From: Salinibacterium sp.
GTDB taxonomy: Bacteria > Actinomycetota > Actinomycetes > Actinomycetales > Microbacteriaceae
Direction of reading: 5' to 3'
DNA: 24,001 nt
Assembly (NCBI GenBank): GCA_025352485.1
Contig: JANXTJ010000299.1
Location: 1-24,001 of the forward strand
The position numbers and the translations under genes were made by a program. Below are positions 15,696 to 23,197 of this stretch, piece by piece. Under the pieces are notes generated by a model. The model was not told the DNA's origin. It was given only the letters and a program-made list of their open reading frames with translations, and ran no database searches. The stretch's first letter is position 1. Every line of letters starts with the position of its first letter.

Positions 15696-16072
15696 TGTTC
15701 ACGGTCGAGCACGGATCCGCGGTGACGCTCTACGACCAGCTCGTCGGCCAGTTCAGGGCCCGGCTTGACGACGGTGCCCTCATCGCGGGCTCGAAACTGC
15801 CCACCGTGCGGCAGCTCGCCGCCGACCTGAATGTCGCCCCGTATACCGTCGCTCGGGTCTATCGAGCGCTCGAGGCCGACGGATTTGTCGAGACGCTGGG
15901 CCGCAACGGCACCGTCGTGAAGGGCAGAGCGGGCACCGCCAACGAACTGCTTCAGCTGGCAGCGAATGAGTACGCCAAGCGATCGCATGACCTGGGGATC
16001 GACGCAGCCACCGCCGCAAACTACGTGCGGATCGCCCTCGGGCACGACCGCGAAAACCCCAGCGTGACCTGA
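15695..16072 (+). CDS. GntR-family regulator, YtrA subfamily
   Basis: A 125-residue protein made of a GntR winged helix (about residues 10-75; YDQLVGQFRARLDDGALIAG, LPTVRQLAADLNVAPYTVAR) with only a short helical tail of about 45 residues. That is the YtrA layout, which lacks a large effector domain. YtrA-type regulators usually lie beside ABC-transporter genes; here none is nearby. Its ATG overlaps the Lrp stop (TAATG), so it is the second gene of a regulator pair. Only 6 bp separate its TGA from the oppositely oriented putA stop. Target genes are unknown; the arginine operon or putA would be reasonable guesses from position. Confidence 0.88.
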   Translation: MFTVEHGSAVTLYDQLVGQFRARLDDGALIAGSKLPTVRQLAADLNVAPYTVARVYRALEADGFVETLGRNGTVVKGRAGTANELLQLAANEYAKRSHDLGIDAATAANYVRIALGHDRENPSVT

Positions 16073-16078
16073 CCCGCC

Positions 16079-19000
16079 TCAGACGGGGAGGGTCGACATC
16101 GCGTGGTCGGGATTTCCGAAACGGTGCGCGGTGATACTCACGGCCTGCTCGCGCAGGAATGGCAGCAGTTCGATCCGCCCAGCGGTCGTGACGGGGCCGG
16201 ACCACACCGCGACATCCGGATTCCCCCGCACGGCCCCGGCCAGCGCGAGCGGATCTCCGCCAATGAGGCGCACGCGAGCCGCGCGCACCTCCCGCATGCG
16301 AGCAAGCCAACCGGCGTCAGATTCGATCGTGATGGAAAGCACCCGCGCGCTTGGCGCGGCCGCCTCGAATGACTGCACGAGAGCGACCGGCAGCGGCAGC
16401 GCCGAGCTAATCGTCAGTGGCGAGCCCGCGAGGCTGCCAGCCGCGATGAGACGCACGAGGTGACCGAGCGGTTCACCCGCTGAGAGCCGAAGCTGCACGG
16501 GCACCGGCCGGTAGCGCAATATGTTGCGCTCCACGCCCAGATCGGAGACATCCGCCGACCGGCCGAACTCGGTCGCCCACGCCGCCTGATCGTTGAGCGC
16601 GGCCCTGCGCACGCGATCGAATGCGGGAAAGTCGATACCAGCCTGCGCCTTCTTGATGACCGAAGCCACCCGACGGGTCAGGCCCTCCAGGCGAATGTCG
16701 TCCACCGCCTCGTGCTCGACCGCGTTCCACGAGCCGAGGGTCAATAGGTAGTTCGGCCCACCCGCCTTCGCGCTCGCGCCCACGGTGGATCGCTTCCAGC
16801 CGCCGAACGGCTGGCGACGCACGATCGCTCCCGTGATGCCGCGATTGACGTAAAGGTTGCCGGCCTGAACAGCGTCCAACCAGTGACTGACCTCCGCGGG
16901 GTCGAGGGAGTGGATTCCCGCGGTGAGGCCGTAGTCCACCGCGTTTTGCAGCGCGATCGCCTCGTCGAGGGTGGCGGCCGTCATGACGCCCAGCACCGGG
17001 CCGAAGTATTCCGTGAGATGGAACTCGCTGTCGCGGGCGACGCCCTGTCGCACGCCGGGCGACCAGAGCGCCCCAGACTCGTCCAGCTGACGGGGTAGCA
17101 CGAGCCAGCTTTCGCCCTCGCCAAGCTCGGTGAGGGCCCCGAGAAGTTTGCCGTGGGCCGGCTCGACGATGGGGCCCATCTGGGTGGCGGCATCCCGCGG
17201 ATAGCCCACCCGCAGAGTGCGCACCGCGTCGCCGAGTTGGCGGATGAAGCGTTCGCTCTTCGCCACAGAGCCGACCAAGATCACCAGCGATGCCGCAGAG
17301 CACTTCTGCCCGGCGTGGCCGAACGCGCTTCGCACGACGTCCCCGACGGCAAGGTCAAGGTCGGCGTGCGGCGTGACGATGATCGCGTTCTTCCCGCTGG
17401 TCTCGGCGAGCAAGGGCAGGTCGGGTCGCCAGGATCGGAACAGCTTCGCAGTCTCCCAAGCGCCGGTGAGGATGACGCGATCGACGGCCGGATCTGCAAC
17501 GAGTTGCCGGCCCATCGCTCCCTCTTCCACGTCGACTAGCGCCAGAACCTCGCGCGGCACCCCCGCTTCCCAGAGCGCCTCCACCATGACGGCGGCCGAA
17601 CGCCTGGCCTGGGGCGCGGGCTTGATGATCACGCCGGCCCCCGCGGCGAGCGCAGACAACACCGATCCGGCGGGAATGGCAACGGGGAAGTTCCAGGGCG
17701 GGGTGACCACGATCAGGCGCGGTGGCACCCAGGTCGCATCATCCATCTGGTCAAGCTCGAGGGCGCGGTCGGCGTAGAAGTGCGCGAAGTCGACGGCCTC
17801 GCTGACCTCCACATCACCCTCGGCGATCGTCTTGCCGGTCTCGTGGGCCATGATCTCGATCAGTCGACCACGGAACGCGCTCAGCACGTCCCCCGCATCG
17901 TGCAGGATGCGCCCGCGCTGCACCGCAGGCATGGCACCCCAGGCGACTCCCGCACTGCTCACCGCGGCGATGCGCGCGGCGAGTGTGGTCGCGTCGGTGA
18001 TGCAAGACGCGGCGATCGTCTCGACGCCGAGTGTGGAGTCGATGCTGCGCTGAAGTACTTCGTTGGCCCACGCCCGGTTGGCGGCGATGGAGGGATCGGT
18101 GTCTGGTTCATTGCGGAAGCCCGCAGCCTGAGAGAGGTCGGGCGTCTTGCCACGGTTCTGCGAGCGGTTGGAGGAGGGCACCACGGCGTCGAGCGCATCG
18201 AGGGATGCCGTGAACCGGTTGAGCTCGCGCGCAAAGAATTTCTCGTCATCGGCCAGCTCGAAGACGGCCGACATGAAGTTTTCGGAGCTGGCGTTCTCTT
18301 CCAGCCGACGGATGAGGTAGCTGATCGCCGAATCGAACTCACCAGGGTGCACCACCGGTGTGTACAGCAGGAGGCCACCGACGTCGCGCTTGACGGCATC
18401 AGCCTGCCCGGTCGCCATACCGAGCAGCATCTCGAAGTCGACCCGATTTTCGACGTGGCGCTGCTTCGCCAAGAGCCAGGCGTGCGCCACATCGAAGAGG
18501 TTGTGACCGGCGACCCCGATCCGCACGGCGTCGGTGCGCTCGGGGGTGAAGGCCCAGTCCAGCACGCGTTTGTAGTTCGTGTCGGTCTGAAGTTTCGTGG
18601 CCAGAGTGGCGAGCGGCCAGCCGTGCATGGTCGCGTCGACGTGCTCCATCGCCAGGTTGGCGCCCTTGACGACGCGCACCTTGATTCCGGCGCCCCCGTC
18701 ACGACGCCGGGCAATGGCCCACTGGGTGAGCCCCTGCAGCGCGGCGAGAGCATCGGGGAGGTAGGCCTGCAGCACGATGCCGGCCTCGAGGTTGCGAAGC
18801 TGCGGCTGCTCAAGCAGCCGCTGGAAGACCGCGACCGTCAGATCGAGGTCGCGAAACTCTTCCATATCGAGGTTGATGAACTTCGCGCTGGGGGATGCCG
18901 CGGCCAGCTCGTACAGCGGAGTGAGACGCGCCACCACTCGCTCGACCATCTCATCCATCGCCCACATCGAGAGCTGGCTGGCCACCGACGAGACCTTGAT

Positions 19001-19558
19001 CGAGACGTAGTCCACGTCGTCACGCGCGAGCAAATCGCGCGTGCCGGCGAGTCGGCGGTCGGCCTCATCGTCGCCCAACACCGCCTCACCGAGCAGATTC
19101 AGGTTGAGGCGGATGCCCCGGCTACGCAGTTTCGCCAGGCTCTTGTCGAGCTTCTCCGGTGTCGCATCGATCACCAGGTGCCCGACCATCCGGCGCAGCA
19201 CCAGCCGTGCGATGGGAACGATCAGCCCCGGCAGGAGCGGGGCGAAACCACCGCCGACCAGAATGGCTCCGCGCAGATACCACGGCAGGAAGGCGGGGAT
19301 GGAGTGGCTCAGCTTTTCAAGGTTGCGCCCGGCGACTCGCAGGTCTTCGGGGCGCACCACCTTGTCGACGAAACCAATGGTGAACTCCAGACCCTGGGGG
19401 TCTTTGAGCACACCGGCCAGCCGCTCTGCACTTGGATCGGCCGCAACGTCGGCGCTCTCGGCCAACCAGCGGCGCACCGTGGCAACCGTTTCGGTCGTGA
19501 GATCGGCGGGCATCTGGTCGATGCCCTCCACGGACGGGTCTGACTCCGACGACAGCAT
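16079..19558 (-). CDS. putA: Bifunctional proline dehydrogenase / L-glutamate-5-semialdehyde dehydrogenase (PutA)
   Basis: A protein of 1159 residues. The N-terminal proline dehydrogenase (FAD) domain spans about 60-450, with SIKVSS, INLDMEEFRDLDLT, KVRVVKGANLAME and the PutA signature YLIRRLEEN (414-422). The aldehyde dehydrogenase domain spans about 500-990, with PPWNFP (620-625), catalytic Glu719 in AETSGKN and catalytic Cys753 in GHAGQKCSA. A C-terminal region of about 170 residues follows. There is no N-terminal DNA-binding ribbon-helix-helix, so unlike the E. coli protein it is not a repressor. It oxidises proline to P5C and then to glutamate, and would also take semialdehyde from ornithine aminotransferase. 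ATG 19558 follows TAAACT by 7 nt (leaderless?). ATG 19513 has GGAGGG 10 nt upstream and is an alternative. An open frame to 19750 is low-complexity and unlikely to be coding. Confidence 0.92.
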   Translation of the reverse strand: MLSSESDPSVEGIDQMPADLTTETVATVRRWLAESADVAADPSAERLAGVLKDPQGLEFTIGFVDKVVRPEDLRVAGRNLEKLSHSIPAFLPWYLRGAILVGGGFAPLLPGLIVPIARLVLRRMVGHLVIDATPEKLDKSLAKLRSRGIRLNLNLLGEAVLGDDEADRRLAGTRDLLARDDVDYVSIKVSSVASQLSMWAMDEMVERVVARLTPLYELAAASPSAKFINLDMEEFRDLDLTVAVFQRLLEQPQLRNLEAGIVLQAYLPDALAALQGLTQWAIARRRDGGAGIKVRVVKGANLAMEHVDATMHGWPLATLATKLQTDTNYKRVLDWAFTPERTDAVRIGVAGHNLFDVAHAWLLAKQRHVENRVDFEMLLGMATGQADAVKRDVGGLLLYTPVVHPGEFDSAISYLIRRLEENASSENFMSAVFELADDEKFFARELNRFTASLDALDAVVPSSNRSQNRGKTPDLSQAAGFRNEPDTDPSIAANRAWANEVLQRSIDSTLGVETIAASCITDATTLAARIAAVSSAGVAWGAMPAVQRGRILHDAGDVLSAFRGRLIEIMAHETGKTIAEGDVEVSEAVDFAHFYADRALELDQMDDATWVPPRLIVVTPPWNFPVAIPAGSVLSALAAGAGVIIKPAPQARRSAAVMVEALWEAGVPREVLALVDVEEGAMGRQLVADPAVDRVILTGAWETAKLFRSWRPDLPLLAETSGKNAIIVTPHADLDLAVGDVVRSAFGHAGQKCSAASLVILVGSVAKSERFIRQLGDAVRTLRVGYPRDAATQMGPIVEPAHGKLLGALTELGEGESWLVLPRQLDESGALWSPGVRQGVARDSEFHLTEYFGPVLGVMTAATLDEAIALQNAVDYGLTAGIHSLDPAEVSHWLDAVQAGNLYVNRGITGAIVRRQPFGGWKRSTVGASAKAGGPNYLLTLGSWNAVEHEAVDDIRLEGLTRRVASVIKKAQAGIDFPAFDRVRRAALNDQAAWATEFGRSADVSDLGVERNILRYRPVPVQLRLSAGEPLGHLVRLIAAGSLAGSPLTISSALPLPVALVQSFEAAAPSARVLSITIESDAGWLARMREVRAARVRLIGGDPLALAGAVRGNPDVAVWSGPVTTAGRIELLPFLREQAVSITAHRFGNPDHAMSTLPV

Positions 19559-19565
19559 GGTCACG

Positions 19566-19571
19566 AGTTTA
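19566..19571 (-). promoter_or_regulatory. Putative -10 box of putA
   Basis: On the minus strand TAAACT lies 7 nt before the ATG at 19558, which fits transcription starting at or next to the start codon. No Shine-Dalgarno sequence precedes that ATG. If translation instead begins at 19513, this box would give a 5' leader of about 45 nt containing GGAGGG. Confidence 0.4.
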
Positions 19572-19676
19572 ACGCGCGACCCGCAACGTCGAGCGCCGTT
19601 GCACGCACGCACGGTGCGCGAAATGGCGTCGACGCGCAACAAAGCGGGGGCAGCCGCGCCGCGCGGGTCGCGCGCT

Positions 19677-19737
19677 TCGCTTACGGCGAGTGACTCGCTA
19701 CCGGCGAATGCCGCGGGAGCGCGGATACCATAGACGT
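19677..19737. promoter_or_regulatory. marR promoter with repeated operator-like palindromes
   Basis: Two 13-bp imperfect direct repeats, TCGCTTACGGCGA (19677-19689) and TCGCTACCGGCGA (19695-19707), are each an inverted repeat (TCGC-N5-GCGA) and lie 18 bp apart. Between them is a perfect odd palindrome GCGAGT-G-ACTCGC (19686-19698). The -10 candidate TACCAT (19726-19731) is 6 nt before the marR ATG at 19738, so the transcript is probably leaderless. The repeats cover the -35 position, as expected for autorepression by a MarR dimer. Binding is inferred. Confidence 0.55.
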
Positions 19738-20244
19738 ATGGCAGTGGCAACGACTCCCGAAGAGCGCGAGCTGTGGCGGGCGTTTTTTGTGATGCGGCGC
19801 CAACTCGACATCACGCTGGAACGGCGACTTCAGGCCGACGCGGGAATCTCTTCGGCCGACTACGAAATCCTGATGGCCCTCTGCGACGACTCGACCCGCC
19901 GGTTGCGGGCCGGCCACATCGGCGACCTCATTGGCTGGGAAAAAAGCCGGGTGTCCCACCAGATCACCCGCATGGAACAGCGCGGCCTGCTCAAACGCGA
20001 AGAGTGCGATGCCGATGCCAGAGGGGTGTGGGTGGTACTCACCGCTGAGGGCGAACGTGCCGTGAGTAACGCCGACGACGATCGCCGCGACGCCATTCGG
20101 GAGTACTTTTTCGACGTGCTCTCGCCCGACGAGAAGTCGGTACTCCAGAATGTTTCCAGGCGAGTGCTCGACAAGATTGATCCGCCGATCTGTGCAGAAA
20201 TCTTGACTACAGAGGAGCAGTCCGACGTCCACGCCACGGCATGA
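19738..20244 (+). CDS. MarR-family winged-helix regulator
   Basis: A 168-residue MarR protein with helical dimerisation ends and a central winged helix-turn-helix (about 38-105): ISSADYEILMAL, LIGWEKSRVSHQITRMEQRG as recognition helix, then the wing region DADARGVWVVLTAEG. The ATG at 19738 was chosen over an upstream in-frame ATG at 19690 because the domain begins right after it and TACCAT lies 6 nt before it. Its TGA overlaps an ATG (ATGA, 20241-20244), suggesting coupling with the downstream FAD oxidoreductase. It is divergent from putA. The likely role is repression of its own small operon in response to a small molecule; the ligand is unknown. Confidence 0.9.
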   Translation: MAVATTPEERELWRAFFVMRRQLDITLERRLQADAGISSADYEILMALCDDSTRRLRAGHIGDLIGWEKSRVSHQITRMEQRGLLKREECDADARGVWVVLTAEGERAVSNADDDRRDAIREYFFDVLSPDEKSVLQNVSRRVLDKIDPPICAEILTTEEQSDVHATA

Positions 20245-21760
20245 CACTCGCGACGTCGTCATTGTCGGCGGCGGACACAACGGGCTCGCCGCCGCCGCCT
20301 ATCTCGCGCTCGCCGGTAAACGGGTAACCGTCCTCGAGGCCCTCGACCAGGTCGGCGGCGCTGCCATCTCCGCCAGCCCGTTCGAGGGCGTGGATGCGAG
20401 GCTGTCGCGCTACTCGTATCTGGTGTCGTTGCTGCCAGAACGCGTCATCCGCGATCTGAAGCTCGACGTGAAGCTGGCCCGCCGGCGCTACTCCAGCTAC
20501 ACCCCAGAGCCCGGATCGCGCGGCGGTCTGCTCATCGACAATGGGGATGCCGCGGCCACCGCCCGCGCGCTGGGGCCCGACGCCAGCGCCTGGTCGCAGT
20601 TCTACTCTGGCACCGCGCAGCTGGCCAGGGCGCTCTTCCCCACGGTCACGGAGCCGTTGATCACCCGAAGCGAGGCGCGCCGCGCCGTGGCGGATGACGC
20701 GATCTGGGAGTCGCTCATCGAGCGCCCGGTCGGCACCGCCATTGCTGACGCCTTCTCGAGCGACCTCGTGCGCGGAGTGGTGCTCACCGACGCGCTGATC
20801 GGAACGTTCGCCCCCAACGTCGACGAGTCACTGGCCGGCAACCGCTGCTTCCTGTATCACGTGATCGGCAACGGCACCGGTGACTGGGATGTGCCGGTCG
20901 GCGGCATGGGAGCGATTACCGGCGAGCTGTCAAGGGCCGCGCTTCAGGCCGGCGCCGAAATTATTACTGGCGCGCGGGTCACCGCGATTACCCCTGATGG
21001 CGCCGTCACGTTCGGCGATCGCACCCTGTACGGCGATTGGGTGCTCGCCAATGTGGCGCCCTTCGAGCTGGCCCGGCTTCTGGGCAACGACGCGGAGCAC
21101 CCCGAAGGATCGCAGGCCAAGGTCAACCTCTTGGTCTCGAGGCTGCCGCGCCTGCGCGACCCCGACGTCGACCCGGCGGCGGCTTTTGCTGGAACCTTCC
21201 ACATCAACGAGACGTGGTCTCAGCTCGACGAGGCCTTTGGGGCGGCGGCCGACGGTGCGGTGCCCAGTCCGCTGCCGGGCGAGATCTACTGCCATTCGCT
21301 CACCGACCCGTCGATCCTCTCGCCCGAGTTGCAGGCCTCCGGTGCGCAGACGCTCACGTTCTTCGGGCTGCACGTGCCGCACCGGCTGACCGAGGGGGCC
21401 GACAACGACCGGCTTCGGGCGACCCTTCAAGACGCGGCGCTCTCTTCGCTGAACAGCGTGCTCGCCGAACCGATCGAAGATCTCCTGCTGCGGGATGCCG
21501 CCGGCAACCCCACCATCGAGACGAAGACGACCCTCGACCTCGAGCACGCCCTCACAATGCCCGGCGGCAACATCTTTCACGGGCCGTTGTCATGGCCGTT
21601 CGCTGAGGATGACGCGCCGCTCGCGACCGCCGCGCAACGCTGGGGTGTCGCGACCGCCCATCCGCGGATTCTGCTCTGCGGTGCCGGTGCGCAGCGCGGT
21701 GGCGCGGTGAGTGGGCTCGGCGGCCATAACGCGGCGATGGCGGTTCTTGAAGGCTCCTAA
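20225..21760 (+). CDS. FAD-dependent oxidoreductase, phytoene desaturase-like (NAD(P)/FAD family); start codon unresolved
   Basis: About 505-511 residues of a phytoene-desaturase/amine-oxidase-type flavoprotein. The N-terminal dinucleotide fold DVVIVGGGHNGLAAAAYLA with VTVLEALDQVGGAA is intact. DWDVPVGGMGAITGELSRAA and, near the end, a second FAD-binding stretch (ILLCGAGAQRGGAVSGLGGHN) are also present. The reaction is unknown; actinobacterial relatives are mostly uncharacterised. The frame opens after a TGA at 20204-20206 but has no ATG, GTG or TTG before GTG 20390, which lies beyond the glycine motif. ACG 20225 (7 nt after AGGAG) or ATT 20261 could start it. Otherwise one base is missing near 20245, since ATG 20241, overlapping the marR stop, reads into it after a +1 correction. 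The start given here is nominal. Confidence 0.78.
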   Translation, partial: TSTPRHDTRDVVIVGGGHNGLAAAAYLALAGKRVTVLEALDQVGGAAISASPFEGVDARLSRYSYLVSLLPERVIRDLKLDVKLARRRYSSYTPEPGSRGGLLIDNGDAAATARALGPDASAWSQFYSGTAQLARALFPTVTEPLITRSEARRAVADDAIWESLIERPVGTAIADAFSSDLVRGVVLTDALIGTFAPNVDESLAGNRCFLYHVIGNGTGDWDVPVGGMGAITGELSRAALQAGAEIITGARVTAITPDGAVTFGDRTLYGDWVLANVAPFELARLLGNDAEHPEGSQAKVNLLVSRLPRLRDPDVDPAAAFAGTFHINETWSQLDEAFGAAADGAVPSPLPGEIYCHSLTDPSILSPELQASGAQTLTFFGLHVPHRLTEGADNDRLRATLQDAALSSLNSVLAEPIEDLLLRDAAGNPTIETKTTLDLEHALTMPGGNIFHGPLSWPFAEDDAPLATAAQRWGVATAHPRILLCGAGAQRGGAVSGLGGHNAAMAVLEGS

Positions 21761-21778
21761 AGCGGTCCCGAGCCTCTG

Positions 21779-21802
21779 CGGCTTTCGCTTTTCGGCTTTC
21801 GC
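21779..21802. repeat. Short direct repeat between convergent genes (GNRA-like stem-loops on minus strand)
   Basis: CGGCTTTCGC occurs at 21779-21788 and 21793-21802, 14 bp apart, filling much of the 42-bp gap between the converging FAD oxidoreductase and thioesterase genes. On the minus strand each copy reads GCGAAAGC(C/G). The copy nearer the thioesterase can fold as GGC-GAAA-GCC, a mini-hairpin with a GNRA tetraloop. It may help end or stabilise the thioesterase mRNA, but the stems are short and no U-tract follows. Confidence 0.35.
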
Positions 21803-22345
21803 CTACGCCCAGGTACTGGGCGCCGCCATCTTCGTGTTGGGGAGGGCGACATCGGCTGCCCAACGAGTGATCCAGTCGGGGACGGTTTTGCCCGCGACAT
21901 CCACGCCCGTGACCACCGAGAGCTCGTCGATCGTGACGACGCCGCGCTTGGTGAGGAATCGGGCCCTGGTGATGGCCTGCGCATAGATCTCGCCGTCGAC
22001 GACGAAACGTTGCTCCGTATATGCCGACCCTTTCTTGTCGTATCCGACAATGCGCGTTTCGACGTCGAACAGCTGCCAGGGCTGGAGTGATTTGCGAAAG
22101 GTCATCGATTCCATGGCCATCACCGGATAGATCCCGCGTGCGCGCATCTTCGGCCAGATTCCGCTGCGGATCATCAAGTCCATTCGTCCGAGGTCCATGA
22201 TCGAGAAGTAGACGCCGTTGTTCATGTGGCCGAGCACGTCAAGGTCGGTGGGAAGCACCCGCAGGCGTACGGTTCCTACGTCGTGGACGCCAAGTGGCGT
22301 TCGGCGGCGGGATTTCAGAAGGTGCAGCAGGGTGCGGAAGATCAT
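21803..22345 (-). CDS. Hotdog-fold acyl-CoA thioesterase family protein
   Basis: A 180-residue single-domain hotdog protein. The conserved TDLDVLGHMNNGVYFSIMDL motif (about residues 33-52) resembles 4-hydroxybenzoyl-CoA thioesterase/THEM6-like proteins, with further hotdog strands in FRKSLQPWQLFDVETRIVGY. Members hydrolyse acyl-CoA thioesters, but substrates are mostly unknown. ATG 22345 was preferred over GTG 22351 because the run GGGGG lies about 7 nt before the ATG. It is divergent from the RidA-like gene with only 23 bp between the start codons. Family membership is clear; substrate unknown. Confidence 0.85.
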   Translation of the reverse strand: MIFRTLLHLLKSRRRTPLGVHDVGTVRLRVLPTDLDVLGHMNNGVYFSIMDLGRMDLMIRSGIWPKMRARGIYPVMAMESMTFRKSLQPWQLFDVETRIVGYDKKGSAYTEQRFVVDGEIYAQAITRARFLTKRGVVTIDELSVVTGVDVAGKTVPDWITRWAADVALPNTKMAAPSTWA

Positions 22346-22356
22346 GTTCACCCCCG

Positions 22357-22362
22357 TACGCT
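22357..22362 (+). promoter_or_regulatory. Putative -10 box of leaderless ridA-like gene
   Basis: TACGCT ends 6 nt before the ATG at 22369, with no Shine-Dalgarno sequence between, which fits a leaderless transcript. On the opposite strand the same bases contribute to TAGCGT, a possible -10 for the divergent thioesterase, so the two promoters may overlap in this 23-bp gap. Confidence 0.4.
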
Positions 22363-22368
22363 AATTCA

Positions 22369-22752
22369 ATGCGCACTCTCTTCTCGTCCGGGTCGGCTTG
22401 GGAAAACAAACTGGGCTACTCCCGGGCGGTGCGGGTTGGAGATTCTCTCTACATCTCGGCAACGTCTGCGGCGTCTGCCGACGGCACGGTCACCGGCGAC
22501 CTGTACGAGCAAACCCGTTTCGCGCTCGAGAAGCTGGGCACCGTGCTCGCGGAGGCGGGGTTCGGTTTCGCGGATGTCGTGCAGTCGAAGCTTTACGTCA
22601 CCGACATCGCCAAATGGGAGGATGCCGGCCGCGCCCACGGTGAGGCCTTTGGTGAAGCCCGACCGGCGCTGTCGTTGCTGCACGTGCTGCCTTTCCTCGA
22701 CCCGGCCATGCTCGTCGAGGTCGAACTCGTGGCGGTTAATCCGGGGTTGTAG
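22369..22752 (+). CDS. RidA/YjgF-family protein
   Basis: A 127-residue RidA-fold protein. Seen: SGSAWENKLGYSRAVRVGDSLYIS, GDLYEQTRFALEKLGTVLAEAG, DVVQSKLYVTD and LVEVELVAVNPGL, in family order and length. The archetypal RidA hydrolyses reactive enamine/imine intermediates of PLP enzymes using an arginine that follows RPA near the C-terminus. Here the matching position is leucine (RPALSLLH, Leu101), so canonical imine deaminase activity is doubtful. It is divergent from a thioesterase and converges with, and slightly overlaps (17 nt), a truncated AbiEi-type gene. Confidence 0.85.
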   Translation: MRTLFSSGSAWENKLGYSRAVRVGDSLYISATSAASADGTVTGDLYEQTRFALEKLGTVLAEAGFGFADVVQSKLYVTDIAKWEDAGRAHGEAFGEARPALSLLHVLPFLDPAMLVEVELVAVNPGL

Positions 22753-23197
22753 CCCGCGGTTTCTTGGCCAATGCGGTGTCGGCCTTGCCCTCGTGCTCGC
22801 GCAATGCCCGGCATATTTGCACCTGGCGCGCCGCCGCTTCGACGGACACGACGAGTCTCGTGCCGGCGACTTCATGGCGGGTCCAGTGCACAATCTCGTT
22901 TCCGGATCCGCCGAGGCGCGAAGCGCCGTACTTCACGAGAACATGGATCGGCTCCACATTCGCGTCTTCGCCAGCGTGATAGGCGATGGCGCTCACACAG
23001 GCGAGCCGACCACCGACTCTGAGTGCTTTCAGGATCGCCTCCGGCGTCCCCACGGATGCATACTGGCCAACCCTGACCCGCAAGATCTTTCGGTAGTAAA
23101 GGCTCAGGTCCAGGAGTTGCTCGTTGCATCCCAGCGCGAGGAGTTCCGACCGTCGAGCAAAATTACCTAACAGCTCAAGCGCCTCGGGAACCCGCAT
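22736..23197 (-). CDS. AbiEi antitoxin N-terminal-type winged-helix protein, C-terminally shortened
   Basis: 153 residues starting at ATG 23197. The N-terminus (PEALELLGNFARRSELLALG; then ILRVRVGQYASVGTPEAILKALRVGGRLACVSAIAYH) matches the helix-turn-helix plus extension seen in AbiEi-type antitoxin-like proteins common in Microbacteriaceae. These usually continue into a C-terminal nuclease-like (DUF559) domain for a total of about 280-320 residues (family knowledge). Here the protein ends shortly after VSVEAAARQVQICRAL, inside the 3' end of the RidA-like gene. No AbiEii toxin gene is nearby. It may be a decayed relic or a short solitary regulator. Coding is supported by the conserved segment but not certain. 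Confidence 0.6.
   Translation of the reverse strand: MRVPEALELLGNFARRSELLALGCNEQLLDLSLYYRKILRVRVGQYASVGTPEAILKALRVGGRLACVSAIAYHAGEDANVEPIHVLVKYGASRLGGSGNEIVHWTRHEVAGTRLVVSVEAAARQVQICRALREHEGKADTALAKKPRATTPD

Noticed and set aside
17780..19543. Long plus-strand open frame (587 codons) opposite putA
   Set aside because: It lies wholly antisense to a protein with clear PutA catalytic motifs. The predicted sequence is His/Asp/Arg-rich with no domain, as expected from GC-rich third-position bias.
19559..19750. N-terminal extension of putA by 64 residues
   Set aside because: The extra sequence is low-complexity, unlike the proline dehydrogenase family, and would cover the marR promoter and start. 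The ATG at 19558 or 19513 is better placed.
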